Positions 44,704 through 52,922 of a DNA stretch of 64,000 bases are shown here, in pieces. The translations under genes and the position numbers were made by a program. Positions within the stretch are counted from its first letter, which is position 1; every line of letters begins with the position of its first letter. Source of the DNA: Glo-17 sp964637835 (lineage in GTDB: Bacteria; Krumholzibacteriota; Krumholzibacteriia; LZORAL124-64-63). Where the stretch lies: the NCBI GenBank assembly GCA_964637835.1, contig CAZWYF010000018.1:1-64000 (forward strand), read 5' to 3'. The notes beneath the pieces were generated by a model that saw nothing but the letters and a program-made list of their open reading frames with translations, was not told the DNA's origin and searched no databases.

Positions 44704-46344
44704 TCAGGGGCCGGAGATCGACATCACCGTCTCGGACAGGCCCGGCTCCACGGTGACCGAGTGGCCGGCCATCACCAGGCGCCGCAGGCGATCCGCCAGG
44801 GGCGCGGGAACGTCGGCGAGGCCCGCCTCGAGATCCAGGTCCCAGGCCGCGGCCAGGCGAGCGAGGTCCACGTAGACCCAGGTGCTGGCGGGGACCGCGA
44901 GGTGGGGCCCGGCCATGGGGGGGGCGGCATCGACCAGGGTGGCGCCCGCGGCCACGGTCTCGAGGTAGGTGTCGAACTCGGTGACGTCCTCGGCCAGCAT
45001 CAGGAGCATCACCGTGTCGCCACGTCGGCCGAGCGCGAACAGCCGGCCGTCCTCGCCCATGGGCGCGGTGAAGACGCGCAGGGAGAGCTCGCCCACCGTG
45101 CGGGTGGCCTGCTCGGCCAGGAAGCCCAGCGCCGGGCTGCCGCCGAGCATGGTCTGCACGCGCCTGGCCGCGTCCTCGTCGTGGCCGCGCAACAGCACCA
45201 CGACGCCGGGCTCGCTCGCGCCGGCCACGGCCATCTCGCGCAGCTCGGTGGCCAGGTCCTCCAGCCTGAAGCCGAGCAATGCCGCGGCGCCAGCGAAGGG
45301 ATCGGCCGCCAGCGGGAGCCCCTGCTGGACGGCCGGCGACTCCGCCGCGACCTCGGCGTAGATCTCGCGGATCAGCTCCAGCTTCTGCACCGGCTCGTGC
45401 AGCGCCGTCACCTGGGCCGCGTGGGTGTCGGCCGGGAGCTGGGAGACCAGGTCCGGGGTCACCGCGGGCGTGTCCGTGAGGGTCGCCAGGCGGCTGTCCG
45501 GATCGACGGCGGTGCGGCTGACGAATCCGGTCATGAGGTAGTCCATGCCCGCCCAGAGCGTCTGCGAGCCGTAACGGGCCATGATGCGCGCGGGGTCCGG
45601 ACCGGCCGGCGCCGGCAGGCCGGGCAGGGGCCACAGCCCGCGGGCGGTCACCTCCTCGGAGAGGAAGAGCTCCAGGTCGCGGGAGGGCTCGCCACGGACA
45701 CGCCGATACTCGGCGGTGGTCGCGAGGCCGACCACGGGATCGGCTTCCGTCGCGCCCGTCAGGCGCCCGTGCAGCAGCCGGAGCACGTCCCGGTCGGAGC
45801 AGGCGATCAGGAGATGGTCGACGCGCAGGGCCCACAGCGACCGGTCGCCCGCGGGCAGCTCGAGCACCTCGGTCTCGGCCCAGGCCTCGCGGCCCGTCGC
45901 GAGGTGGTCCAGGAAGGCCTCGATCTGCCCGGCCGCGACCTCGTCGGCGGCCTCGAGCCAGAGCGCCAGGGCGGGCATGGCCATCAGGGCGGTGGTGTCG
46001 GCCGCCGCCGGATGCAAGGTGACGTCGAGGCGCGCGAGGTGCGAGAGGACGGCATGGATGTCGGCCCGCGGGTCGTCCGTGAGCTCCAGGCCCCAGTCGT
46101 CGGTGAGCTGCCGGCGCACGTCCGGGTCCTCGAGCTCGGCCACGATCATGGGCATCACGCCCAGCTGCTGGAGGTCGGCCTCGAGGGTCCCGAAATTCCG
46201 GCAGGTCAGCCACATCAGCGTGTCGGTGGGCAGCGCCTCGCCGAGGTCGGCGCGATCCGGCGCGCAGCCGGGCGCCAGGGCCAGGATCAGGACGAGGCAG
46301 AACAGCGCGGCGAGCGCGCGACGAGGACGGGCGAGCGAGCGCAT
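44704..46344 (-). CDS. Lipoprotein of unknown function (DUF3352-like)
   Basis: 546 residues. Basic n-region, LAALFCLVLILALAPGC with lipobox at Cys27. The remainder is acidic and mixed alpha/beta with repeated patterns such as LPTDTLMWLTCRNFGTLEADLQQLG at the start and PASTWVYVDLARLAAAW near the end, which resemble the paired domains of DUF3352 lipoproteins whose role is unknown. No catalytic motif seen. It stands alone between a modular secreted protein and a DUF2237 gene, all leftward. Confidence 0.6.
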   Translation of the reverse strand: MRSLARPRRALAALFCLVLILALAPGCAPDRADLGEALPTDTLMWLTCRNFGTLEADLQQLGVMPMIVAELEDPDVRRQLTDDWGLELTDDPRADIHAVLSHLARLDVTLHPAAADTTALMAMPALALWLEAADEVAAGQIEAFLDHLATGREAWAETEVLELPAGDRSLWALRVDHLLIACSDRDVLRLLHGRLTGATEADPVVGLATTAEYRRVRGEPSRDLELFLSEEVTARGLWPLPGLPAPAGPDPARIMARYGSQTLWAGMDYLMTGFVSRTAVDPDSRLATLTDTPAVTPDLVSQLPADTHAAQVTALHEPVQKLELIREIYAEVAAESPAVQQGLPLAADPFAGAAALLGFRLEDLATELREMAVAGASEPGVVVLLRGHDEDAARRVQTMLGGSPALGFLAEQATRTVGELSLRVFTAPMGEDGRLFALGRRGDTVMLLMLAEDVTEFDTYLETVAAGATLVDAAPPMAGPHLAVPASTWVYVDLARLAAAWDLDLEAGLADVPAPLADRLRRLVMAGHSVTVEPGLSETVMSISGP

Positions 46345-46428
46345 GGTGGTCCTTTCGGCCAGGGCGGACGGGCCGCCGCGTTCCCCCCGCGACGGCCGGC
46401 CGAGCCTACGAGACCGCCACCGCCGGTG

Positions 46429-46824
46429 TCAATCGCCGGGGCCGGCCGTCTTGCCCGCCGGATCGATGGCATGCTCGAGCAGGTCCACGAACCCCACCAC
46501 CTCCAGGGCGCTCTCGTTGGTCGCGGCGAGGATCACCGGCGGGGCCATCCCCGCCTCCAGGGCCTCCTGCCAGCGCGCGGCGCAGAGGCACCAGCGGTCG
46601 CCCGGCTCCAGGCCGGGAAAGCCCCACACGGGGTTGGGGGTGGAGAGGTCGTTCCCCTGCTCGCGGCTGTAGGCGAGGAACTCCTCGGTCATCACGGCGC
46701 AGACGGCGTGCAGGCCGAGGTCGTCCGGTCCGGTGTCGCAGCAGCCGGTGCGGTAGAAGCCGGTGCGAGGCCGCTCGTTGCAGGTCTCGAGGGTGGCGCC
46801 GAGGACGTTCTTCTGCTCGCTCAT
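46429..46824 (-). CDS. DUF2237-family protein
   Basis: 131 residues. Matches DUF2237 over its whole length: KNVLGATLETCNERPRTGFYRTGCCDTGPDDLGLHAVCAVMTEEFL, then GNDLSTPNPVWGFPGLEPGDRWCLCAARWQEALEAG and PPVILAATNESALEVV. The Cys residues C20, C28-C29, C42 and the WCLCAARW motif are conserved and may bind metal or form a redox site. Cytoplasmic. Function unknown. Confidence 0.88.
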   Translation of the reverse strand: MSEQKNVLGATLETCNERPRTGFYRTGCCDTGPDDLGLHAVCAVMTEEFLAYSREQGNDLSTPNPVWGFPGLEPGDRWCLCAARWQEALEAGMAPPVILAATNESALEVVGFVDLLEHAIDPAGKTAGPGD

Positions 46825-47167
46825 GGCGCGTGGCCTTTCTCGGGGCGGGGAGGCGTGGTGGCGGCGGTCGATCTCCGACCAATCTAGTCACATCCCGTCC
46901 ATTCGCCGCCAGGAAACCGCGGCGAGGCCGCGGGCGGAATCATGCCCCGAGAGCCCGTGGGCGGGGGATATCCCGGTATTCCACTTCGATTCCCGAGTCC
47001 TTCGTTCCGGTTCTTTCCAGGGAAGATCCCGACGACCCGGATCGATGATCTGCAGCATCACATGATCGCCGCTGCCGGGGGTCAGCGCCGACGACATCCT
47101 GGCCGCCGCGCGGGCCGGCGAGGCGGCCATGGGCAGCGCCAGCGCCGGCCGGGCCGCGCCGGGACGC
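46825..47167. other. 343-base stretch without a recognised gene
   Basis: GC-rich with a less GC-rich patch at 46958-47065 that includes a ggatatcccggtattcc segment and a tgatctgcagcatcacatgatcg segment. Open frames exist on both strands, but none has a ribosome site, a family match or an N-terminus I would trust. A tandem CGCCGGCC-type stretch lies at 47101-47165, next to the FGE-protein stop. It may hold the leader of the DUF2237 gene. Confidence 0.5.
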
Positions 47168-48529
47168 CTAGAACCGCAGCACCAGGCCCACCGCCTGGTC
47201 GCCGCTCTGCAGCGACCGCCGCTCCAGGATCTCCCGCGCGCGGCGTCGCGCTTCCGCCTCCGGCAGCTCGGCGCCCGGGCCGGCGACCGCCAGGATGATC
47301 ACGCCGACACCCAGCATCACGACCCCCGCGATGGCCATCTTCTTGCCGGTGCCCACGCCCGCGGGCTCGGGCTGGATGGGTTCGGTGACGTCGGCCGTGC
47401 TGGTCCCCGCCACCGCGGCTCCCAGCAGCAGCGTGACCAGGCCGACGCCCGCCACCGCGCCGCTCGCCGCCTGCAGGCGCTGGTGTTCGCGCCGGTGGGC
47501 GGTGCGGAGCGAGTCGGCCACCACGTCCTCGGCGAATCGCGCCCGCGCCGCCGTGGCCAGGTCCGCCTGGGCGGCCAGGAATTCCGCGGCCGTCCGGCCG
47601 GTGACCGGGTCGACCGCCGCGGCGCCGGGCGCCTCGCCGGCCACGGCAGCCGGCGCCGGCGCCTGGCGCGCCAGGCGGAATCCCACCAGGTCGGAGAAGT
47701 AGTCCTCGCCGGCCCACTCGCGCCGCGCCACGCCCGCCCCGCGGACCACGCGGCGCCCCTCGGCGTCCACGGCCACCACGGGATCGGTCCGCGGCCCGGC
47801 GGGGTAGGCCTGGTAGCCGTCCCAGCACCACTCCATGATGCCATCCAGCATCCCGGACAGTCCCAGACCGCTGGGCCGTGCGCGCGCCACGGGTCCGATG
47901 GACCAGGGGTCGTCCCCGGGCGGGACGGCGCACTCGCCACCGCAGCGGGCGGCGTATTCCCACTCGGCCTCCGTGGGCAGGCGCCAGCCGTCGGCGTGGC
48001 GGTCCCAGATCACCATGCCGCCCAGGAAGCGGTACGCGGGCATCAGGCCGTCCTGCCGGCTGCGCCAGTTGGCATAGGCCACCGCGTCGCCGAAGCTGAC
48101 CAGGGTGACGGGCCAGTCGGGCCCCTGCAGGCGGCCCGGCCGGCGCCACCAGGCGGACGTCAGGGTGGTGTCGCCCGCGGCCAGGCCGCCGGGATCGCCG
48201 CCGGCCTCCAGGCGCCCGAGCCGCTCGGCCAGGGTGGCGTGGCCGGTGGCCGCCACGAAAGCCGTGAACTGCGCCACGGTGACCTCGGTACGCTCCAGCA
48301 GGTAGGGGCGCGTCAGGGTGACGCGGTGGCGGGCGGTGTGGTCGTCCTCGAGAAGGCCGTCCTCGCCCATGACGAAGGTGCCCGGCGCCAGGTAGGCGTC
48401 GGGCGCCGCCACCACCTGCGCGGACAGGTCCGGAGGGTCCGTCGCGGGCATGGTCGCGGCCCGGGCCACGGACGACCACGCCGGCCACAGCGAGTGCAGG
48501 AACAGCAGCAGGGCGCACCACGCGCGCAT
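47168..48529 (-). CDS. Secreted or membrane FGE-sulfatase-domain protein
   Basis: 453 residues from the ATG at 48529. Signal peptide (CALLLFLHSLWPAWSSVARAA). Residues of about 50-290 form a formylglycine-generating-enzyme/SUMF1 domain: GTFVMGEDGLLEDDHTARHRVTLTRPYLLERTEVTVAQFTAF, VSFGDAVAYANWRS, WRLPTEAEWEYAARCGG and a terminal DLVGFRLARQ. The copper-binding Cys pair of true FGE enzymes was not identified, so it may be a binding or chaperone version. The C-terminus has two hydrophobic stretches (VGLVTLLLGAAVAG and AIAGVVMLGVGVIILAVAG), suggesting membrane anchoring. Confidence 0.75.
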   Translation of the reverse strand: MRAWCALLLFLHSLWPAWSSVARAATMPATDPPDLSAQVVAAPDAYLAPGTFVMGEDGLLEDDHTARHRVTLTRPYLLERTEVTVAQFTAFVAATGHATLAERLGRLEAGGDPGGLAAGDTTLTSAWWRRPGRLQGPDWPVTLVSFGDAVAYANWRSRQDGLMPAYRFLGGMVIWDRHADGWRLPTEAEWEYAARCGGECAVPPGDDPWSIGPVARARPSGLGLSGMLDGIMEWCWDGYQAYPAGPRTDPVVAVDAEGRRVVRGAGVARREWAGEDYFSDLVGFRLARQAPAPAAVAGEAPGAAAVDPVTGRTAAEFLAAQADLATAARARFAEDVVADSLRTAHRREHQRLQAASGAVAGVGLVTLLLGAAVAGTSTADVTEPIQPEPAGVGTGKKMAIAGVVMLGVGVIILAVAGPGAELPEAEARRRAREILERRSLQSGDQAVGLVLRF

Positions 48530-48606
48530 GGCCGCGGGTCCTTTCCCAGGGGTGCAGCGGGCGGAAAGAAGCTGGAACCTGAATCTACGAGACGCCCGCC
48601 GGCGAT

Positions 48607-49905
48607 TCAATCCCCGGGCTCCCCGACACCCCACAGCTCGCGCAGGACGCCCACCTGACCCCGGCCGCAGGGCGAGTCGCCGGGATCGAGGGCCACGTAC
48701 CGCTCGCAGCCGCGCGCCGCGAGCATGGCCTGCAGCGGCCGGACCGCCGGCGGCTGGAAGCGGCCCGCCGGATCGAGCTGCGGGACCCGGCGCCAGAAGC
48801 GGCGCAGCAGCGCGTCGCGGCGCGCGGCGGGCTGGCTGGCGAACCAGGTGATCTCGTCGCTGCCCCAGACGCACTCCGGCAGCTCGCAGCCGCCGGCGGT
48901 GGCCCCGGCATAGCCGTTGTCGATCTCCACCAGGTAGCGCTGGTGCCGCACGTAGCGGCCCGACGGCGTGACGCCCCCGCGGCTGCGGCCGTAGATGGCG
49001 TCCAGGAAGCCCGCCTCGAGCACCACGTCCTGGGCCGCGGCCTCGCCCACCTCCCGCGGCCGCAACGGCCAGGAGTGGAAGTCCAGCAGCAGACGACCGT
49101 GCCGCACCAGCCCGTGGGTGTGCGCGTCCAGAAGCACCCAGCCGCGGCGCGCGTGACTGGCGGCGTGGGCGCGGATGCGGGCGATGAGGTCGGCGGTGTG
49201 GGCGAGGTCGCGATCGTGGGTGGCGGTGCGGCCGATGCTGCCGAGGTGGATGGCCTCGAGGCCGGCGTCCAGGTAGAGGGTGGCCAGGTGGTAGAACCAG
49301 AGGCGCGTCTCCAGGCGCGTGATGTCCGGGGTGGCGCCGCGGGCGGGATCCCAGCCGGCGTGCTGGCTGGGGGGCGCGTCCGCGGGGAGCATGGCGTCGT
49401 AGTCGTAGTTCCGCGCGGCCGGCGCCTCGCCGAAGGCGACGAGCACGTGCTCGGGGACCGCGACCTGTTCCACGTCGCGGGTGACGAACTCGAAGATGGC
49501 GCCCTGGATCACGGCGTCGGGCGCCACGGCGTGGATCTGCTCCACGCGGCGCGACAGCGTGGTCAGGCTGCGCAGCATGAGCGGCTCCCAGCCCCAGACC
49601 AGGGCCGCGCGCCCGATGAGCGCCGGCTGCAGCTCGGCGATGAGGTCCAGGTTGGCCCGCCAGTCGCGCAGCGCCCAGCCGTAGAGGTGGGTGATGGAGT
49701 CCATGGTCAGGGCGCGGTCGAGGCAGCGGGCCACCACCGGGTCGGGCGGTGCGCCGGTGACCGGCTCCAGGGGCGCCGCCGCGTGGGTGGCGCAGCCGGC
49801 CAGCCAGGGCAGCGCCAGCAACACCGCGCCGAGCAGCAGGCCCACCACGGGACGACCTCGCCGCCGGCCGCCCAGCCGCCGCGGCCACCACCGCCCGCCC
49901 CTCAC
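48607..49905 (-). CDS. Lipoprotein of unknown function coupled to hydF
   Basis: 432 residues from the GTG at 49905, which overlaps the hydF stop (GTGA). The N-terminus is a long Arg-rich n-region, then LLLGAVLLALPWLAGC with the lipobox, consistent with this start rather than an internal one. The mature protein has blocks suggestive of a TIM-barrel-like enzyme: RALTMDSITHLYGWALRDW, IHAVAPDAVIQGAIFEFV, FYHLATLYLDAGLEAIHLGSIG, WVLLDAHTHGLVRHGRLLLDFHSW, YLVEIDNGYAG. No family recognised. Translational coupling to an [FeFe] hydrogenase maturase is unexpected for an exported protein and may reflect nothing more than operon packing. Confidence 0.65.
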   Translation of the reverse strand: MRGGRWWPRRLGGRRRGRPVVGLLLGAVLLALPWLAGCATHAAAPLEPVTGAPPDPVVARCLDRALTMDSITHLYGWALRDWRANLDLIAELQPALIGRAALVWGWEPLMLRSLTTLSRRVEQIHAVAPDAVIQGAIFEFVTRDVEQVAVPEHVLVAFGEAPAARNYDYDAMLPADAPPSQHAGWDPARGATPDITRLETRLWFYHLATLYLDAGLEAIHLGSIGRTATHDRDLAHTADLIARIRAHAASHARRGWVLLDAHTHGLVRHGRLLLDFHSWPLRPREVGEAAAQDVVLEAGFLDAIYGRSRGGVTPSGRYVRHQRYLVEIDNGYAGATAGGCELPECVWGSDEITWFASQPAARRDALLRRFWRRVPQLDPAGRFQPPAVRPLQAMLAARGCERYVALDPGDSPCGRGQVGVLRELWGVGEPGD

Positions 49906-51227
49906 GACAGCTCCGGCAGGCCCGGCCAGGGCGCCAGGACCCGGCCGAGGGTGCGGCGGCCCTCGTACCAGCTCAGCGCCAGGCCGTAGTTGGTCACCGG
50001 GACGCCCGCGTCGACCAGGCGCTGCACGCGCGCCGCCAGCTTCTGCGGCCGGATCATGCAGCCGCCGCAGTGGATGGCCACGGCATACCGCTGCAGCTGC
50101 CGGGGGTCGGGGAACTCGCGTCCCAGGGCGTGCTCGAACTGCAGGCCGGGCACCGCCGCGGCCAGCTTGCGCGGCAGCTGGACGGTGCCGATGTCCTCGG
50201 CGATGCGGTCGTGGTTGCAGGCCTCGGCGATGAGCACCCGGTCGCCCGCCTGCAGCCGGTCCAGGGCGCGCGTCCCCTCGACGAACACCGCCATGTCCCC
50301 GCAGGCGGTCTGGTTGACCATCATGATGGAGAACGTGGTCAGCGGGATCCCGGCCGGCACCCACCGGTCCATGATGTCGATGGCCTGCGAGTCGGTGATC
50401 ACCAGCTGCACGCCGCCGCAGCGCTCGAAGGAGCCCAGGAAGTCCAGGAAGCCCTGCTCCTGCCGGGCCACCAGCGCCGCGTTGTCGCTGCGCGCGAGCC
50501 CCAGGTCCACGCGGTAGAGGCCCACCGGCACGCCGGCGCGCAGGAGCGCCTCCATGGCCATCTCCTGCGGGCGCAGCAGGCGGCCGGAGGGGGTCTCCTC
50601 GTCCATGGGGATGTGCAGGACCACCGCGCCGTGGCGGTGGACCATGGGCAGCAGCGGCGTCTCCTGCCGGGTCCGGCCCAGGGCGCCGGCCAGGAACGCG
50701 GCCAGCTCGACGGCCGCCGCGGGGTCGGTGAGGTCGACGTCCAGGCTGGGGGTGGCGCCGGCGTCCGGCAGCACGGAGAGGCAGAAGCGGCGGGCCTGCT
50801 CGGGGCCGGCGCCGCTGCCGGCCAGGCGGGCGGGGTCGTCCCGGTGGCGGTTGAAGACCACCGCCAGCGGCTTGCCCAGCTTGCGGCTCAGCGTGGCCAC
50901 CGAGTCCTCCACCGCCAGTTCCTCGGAGAGCAGGGCCTGCACCGGGTCGATGACCAGCACCGCCAGGTCCACCTCCTCCAGGGCGTCCAGCGTCTTGCGG
51001 CGCTTCTTCTCGCCGAGATGGGACTCCTCGTCCAGGCCGGCGGTGTCCAGCACCTTGCAGGGGCCCAGGGCGTGGATCTCCATGAGCGCGGTCTTGATGT
51101 CGGCGGTGGTGCCGGGCTGGGGGTCGACCAGGGAGGTCTCCTGCTGCGTCAGCAGGTTCATGCCGGTGCTCTTGCCGGCGTTGATGCGGCCGAAGATGCC
51201 GATGATGGTGCGCTCGATGCGGGCCAT
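49902..51227 (-). CDS. hydF: [FeFe]-hydrogenase maturation GTPase HydF
   Basis: 441 residues; ATG at 51227 with GGAGG. HydF is the scaffold on which the 2Fe subcluster of the H-cluster is built before transfer to hydrogenase. The GTPase domain starts TIIGIFGRINAGKSTGMNLL (P-loop 13-20), with switch GTTADIKTALMEI and DTAGLDEESHLG. The C-terminal cluster-binding domain has C337-x-H339 and H386-C387-GG-C390, the CxH-x46-HCxxC motif of HydF. No hydE, hydG or hydrogenase gene is in the window; they must lie elsewhere if the system is complete. Confidence 0.93.
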   Translation of the reverse strand: MARIERTIIGIFGRINAGKSTGMNLLTQQETSLVDPQPGTTADIKTALMEIHALGPCKVLDTAGLDEESHLGEKKRRKTLDALEEVDLAVLVIDPVQALLSEELAVEDSVATLSRKLGKPLAVVFNRHRDDPARLAGSGAGPEQARRFCLSVLPDAGATPSLDVDLTDPAAAVELAAFLAGALGRTRQETPLLPMVHRHGAVVLHIPMDEETPSGRLLRPQEMAMEALLRAGVPVGLYRVDLGLARSDNAALVARQEQGFLDFLGSFERCGGVQLVITDSQAIDIMDRWVPAGIPLTTFSIMMVNQTACGDMAVFVEGTRALDRLQAGDRVLIAEACNHDRIAEDIGTVQLPRKLAAAVPGLQFEHALGREFPDPRQLQRYAVAIHCGGCMIRPQKLAARVQRLVDAGVPVTNYGLALSWYEGRRTLGRVLAPWPGLPELS

Positions 51228-51241
51228 GGGCCGCCTCCGGT

Positions 51242-52129
51242 CTATTGCGGCTGGGCCAGGTGGAAGCCGCCCAGGGCCTCCCGCGGCGTCAGCACCGTGA
51301 TGAACGCCTGCGGGTCGCGGTCGAGGGTGCGCAGCTTCATGCGCTGGATGTCCGCCCGCGGGACCACGGCGTAGAGCATGGACTTCTTGCGGCCGGTGTG
51401 GCCACCCACCGCCGGCAGCATGGTCAGGCCCCGGCCGAGGATCCTGACCACGGCCTCGCGCACCTCGTTGGGCCGCTCGGTGACGATCATCACCACCCGG
51501 CTCGAGGTGACGCCGTGCAGGACGGTGTCGAGCACCCGGGCCATGACGAACGACAGCAGCAGCGCCACCATGGCCGGCTCGGCGCCGTAGAGCAGGCCGG
51601 CGGCCCCGTAGACCACCGTGTTGACCCCCAGCATGGTGCGGCCGATGCTCCAGCCCAGGTACTGGTTGCAGGCGCGGGCGAGGATGTCGGCGCCGCCGGT
51701 GGTGCCGCGGCCCTGGAAGACCAGCGCCAGGCCCAGGCCGGAGAGGCCACCGCCGTAGCTGATCACCAGCAGCCGATCGTGGGTGACCACCGGCAGCAGC
51801 GGCGCGAGCACCTCGGTGAACACCGAGACCGCCGCCACCCCCACCAGGGTGCGCATGAACGCCCGCGCACCGCCCAGCTTCCACCACTGCAGCACCAGCA
51901 GGGGCAGGTTCAGCACCAGCAGGGCCACGCTCAGGGGGATGCCCAGGGAGAGCTGGAAGATCACCGCGACGCCGGTCAGGCCGCCCGCCACCACCTGGTT
52001 GGGCACCAGGAAGACCACCAGCGCGGCCGCGGTCAGCGCCGCGCCCACCACGATGAGCACGTAGTCCAGCGTGTTGCGCAGGCGGGAGCGCAGGGCCACC
52101 AGGGGTTCGCCGGTGGGTCTTCCGGTCAT
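51242..52129 (-). CDS. YitT-family membrane protein
   Basis: 295 residues; ATG at 52129 with GGAGGA. N-terminal DUF161 part with five or six helices (LIVVGAALTAAALVVFLVPNQVVAGGLTGVAVIFQ, YGGGLSGLGLALVFQGRGTTGGADILARACNQY) and a C-terminal DUF2179 domain (SSRVVMIVTERPNEVREAVVRILGRG...QAFITVLTPREALGG). The motif VAGGLTG is the family signature. Role unknown; some members are proposed transporters. Upstream of hydF, 14 bases apart, so in one operon. It is divergent from the marR gene. Confidence 0.86.
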   Translation of the reverse strand: MTGRPTGEPLVALRSRLRNTLDYVLIVVGAALTAAALVVFLVPNQVVAGGLTGVAVIFQLSLGIPLSVALLVLNLPLLVLQWWKLGGARAFMRTLVGVAAVSVFTEVLAPLLPVVTHDRLLVISYGGGLSGLGLALVFQGRGTTGGADILARACNQYLGWSIGRTMLGVNTVVYGAAGLLYGAEPAMVALLLSFVMARVLDTVLHGVTSSRVVMIVTERPNEVREAVVRILGRGLTMLPAVGGHTGRKKSMLYAVVPRADIQRMKLRTLDRDPQAFITVLTPREALGGFHLAQPQ

Positions 52130-52254
52130 GGGAACGGATCTCCTCCGGGATCGGCGCGAGAAGGGACGACCTCGCTGCAGACGGTAAGTCCCGCCGACCG
52201 GCCAGAGCAAGACCATTCGTGCCCGCAGGCGCGCCTGACGGCCGCGGTCGCCAT

Positions 52255-52313
52255 CGAATGACAATTTGCACTTGAAATCATTCTGATGATATTTATTGTT
52301 GTAGCAATCATTC
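52255..52313. promoter_or_regulatory. Divergent promoter region with repeated TCATTC half-sites
   Basis: An AT-rich island between the divergent yitT-like and marR genes. GAATGA at 52255-52260, TCATTC at 52278-52283 and TCATTC at 52308-52313; the last two are exactly 30 bases apart. ATCAT-tctg-ATGAT at 52277-52290 is a small perfect dyad. TTGAAA (52272-52277) and TATTGT (52294-52299) at 16-base spacing are a plausible rightward promoter overlapping it, so a MarR autoregulatory operator is likely here. Confidence 0.4.
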
Positions 52314-52383
52314 GCCCACGCAACGAAGGCGTGACCCGTCCCCGAGACCGGGACGTGCCGCGCCGTCACCCCGAGGCCAGGCC

Positions 52384-52899
52384 ATGATCGGATCCCGCCA
52401 GCAGCCGCAGAGGTCGTCCCCGGACGACCGGTCGCCGGACCCCGCGCCGCGCGCCCTGGCGGCCCTGCGCCGCCTGATCCGCGCCATGGACCTGCACTCG
52501 CGCCGCCTGGCCATCCGCAGCCAGGTCACCGGCCCCCAGCTGGCCTGCCTGGCCCCCCTGGCCGAGGAGCCCGCGCTGACGGCCACCGACCTCGCCCGCC
52601 GCGTCCACCTGAGCCCCAGCACGGTGGTGCGCATCCTCGATCGCCTCGAGGCCCGTGGCCTGGTCCGGCGCGAGCGCAGCGCCCGGGATCGGCGCCGCGT
52701 CATGGTCTCGGCCACGCCGGCCGGCCATGAGCTGGCCCTCCTGGCCCCCGATTCCGAGCGCCATCCCGTACGGCAGGCGCTGCAGGATCTCCCCCCGGGC
52801 GACCGCGCCGAGCTGGTGCGGTTGCTCGAGAACCTCGGCGACCTGGTCGACGCCCGCCTCTGCGGCACCGCCGGGCCCGCCACCGAACGCACCGGATGA
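52384..52899 (+). CDS. MarR-family transcriptional regulator
   Basis: 171 residues. Winged helix-turn-helix: ALTATDLARRVHLSPSTVVRILDRLEARGLVRRERSARDRRRVMVSAT, with the wing Asp-Arg-Arg motif typical of MarR. Flanking helices form the dimer interface. Disordered N-terminus (RQQPQRSSPDDRSPDPAP). It lies upstream of ablA in the same direction, with an ATGA overlap possible at 52896, so it probably controls that operon, itself, or the divergent yitT-hydF unit. Confidence 0.88.
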   Translation: MIGSRQQPQRSSPDDRSPDPAPRALAALRRLIRAMDLHSRRLAIRSQVTGPQLACLAPLAEEPALTATDLARRVHLSPSTVVRILDRLEARGLVRRERSARDRRRVMVSATPAGHELALLAPDSERHPVRQALQDLPPGDRAELVRLLENLGDLVDARLCGTAGPATERTG

Positions 52900-52922
52900 C
52901 CTCAACCGAAAAAGGAGCCGCC

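Noticed and set aside
46942..47298. Rightward open frame of 118 codons in the 46.8-47.2 kb gap
   Set aside because: Arg- and Gly-rich composition, no ribosome site, no family; it extends into the FGE-protein gene on the other strand.
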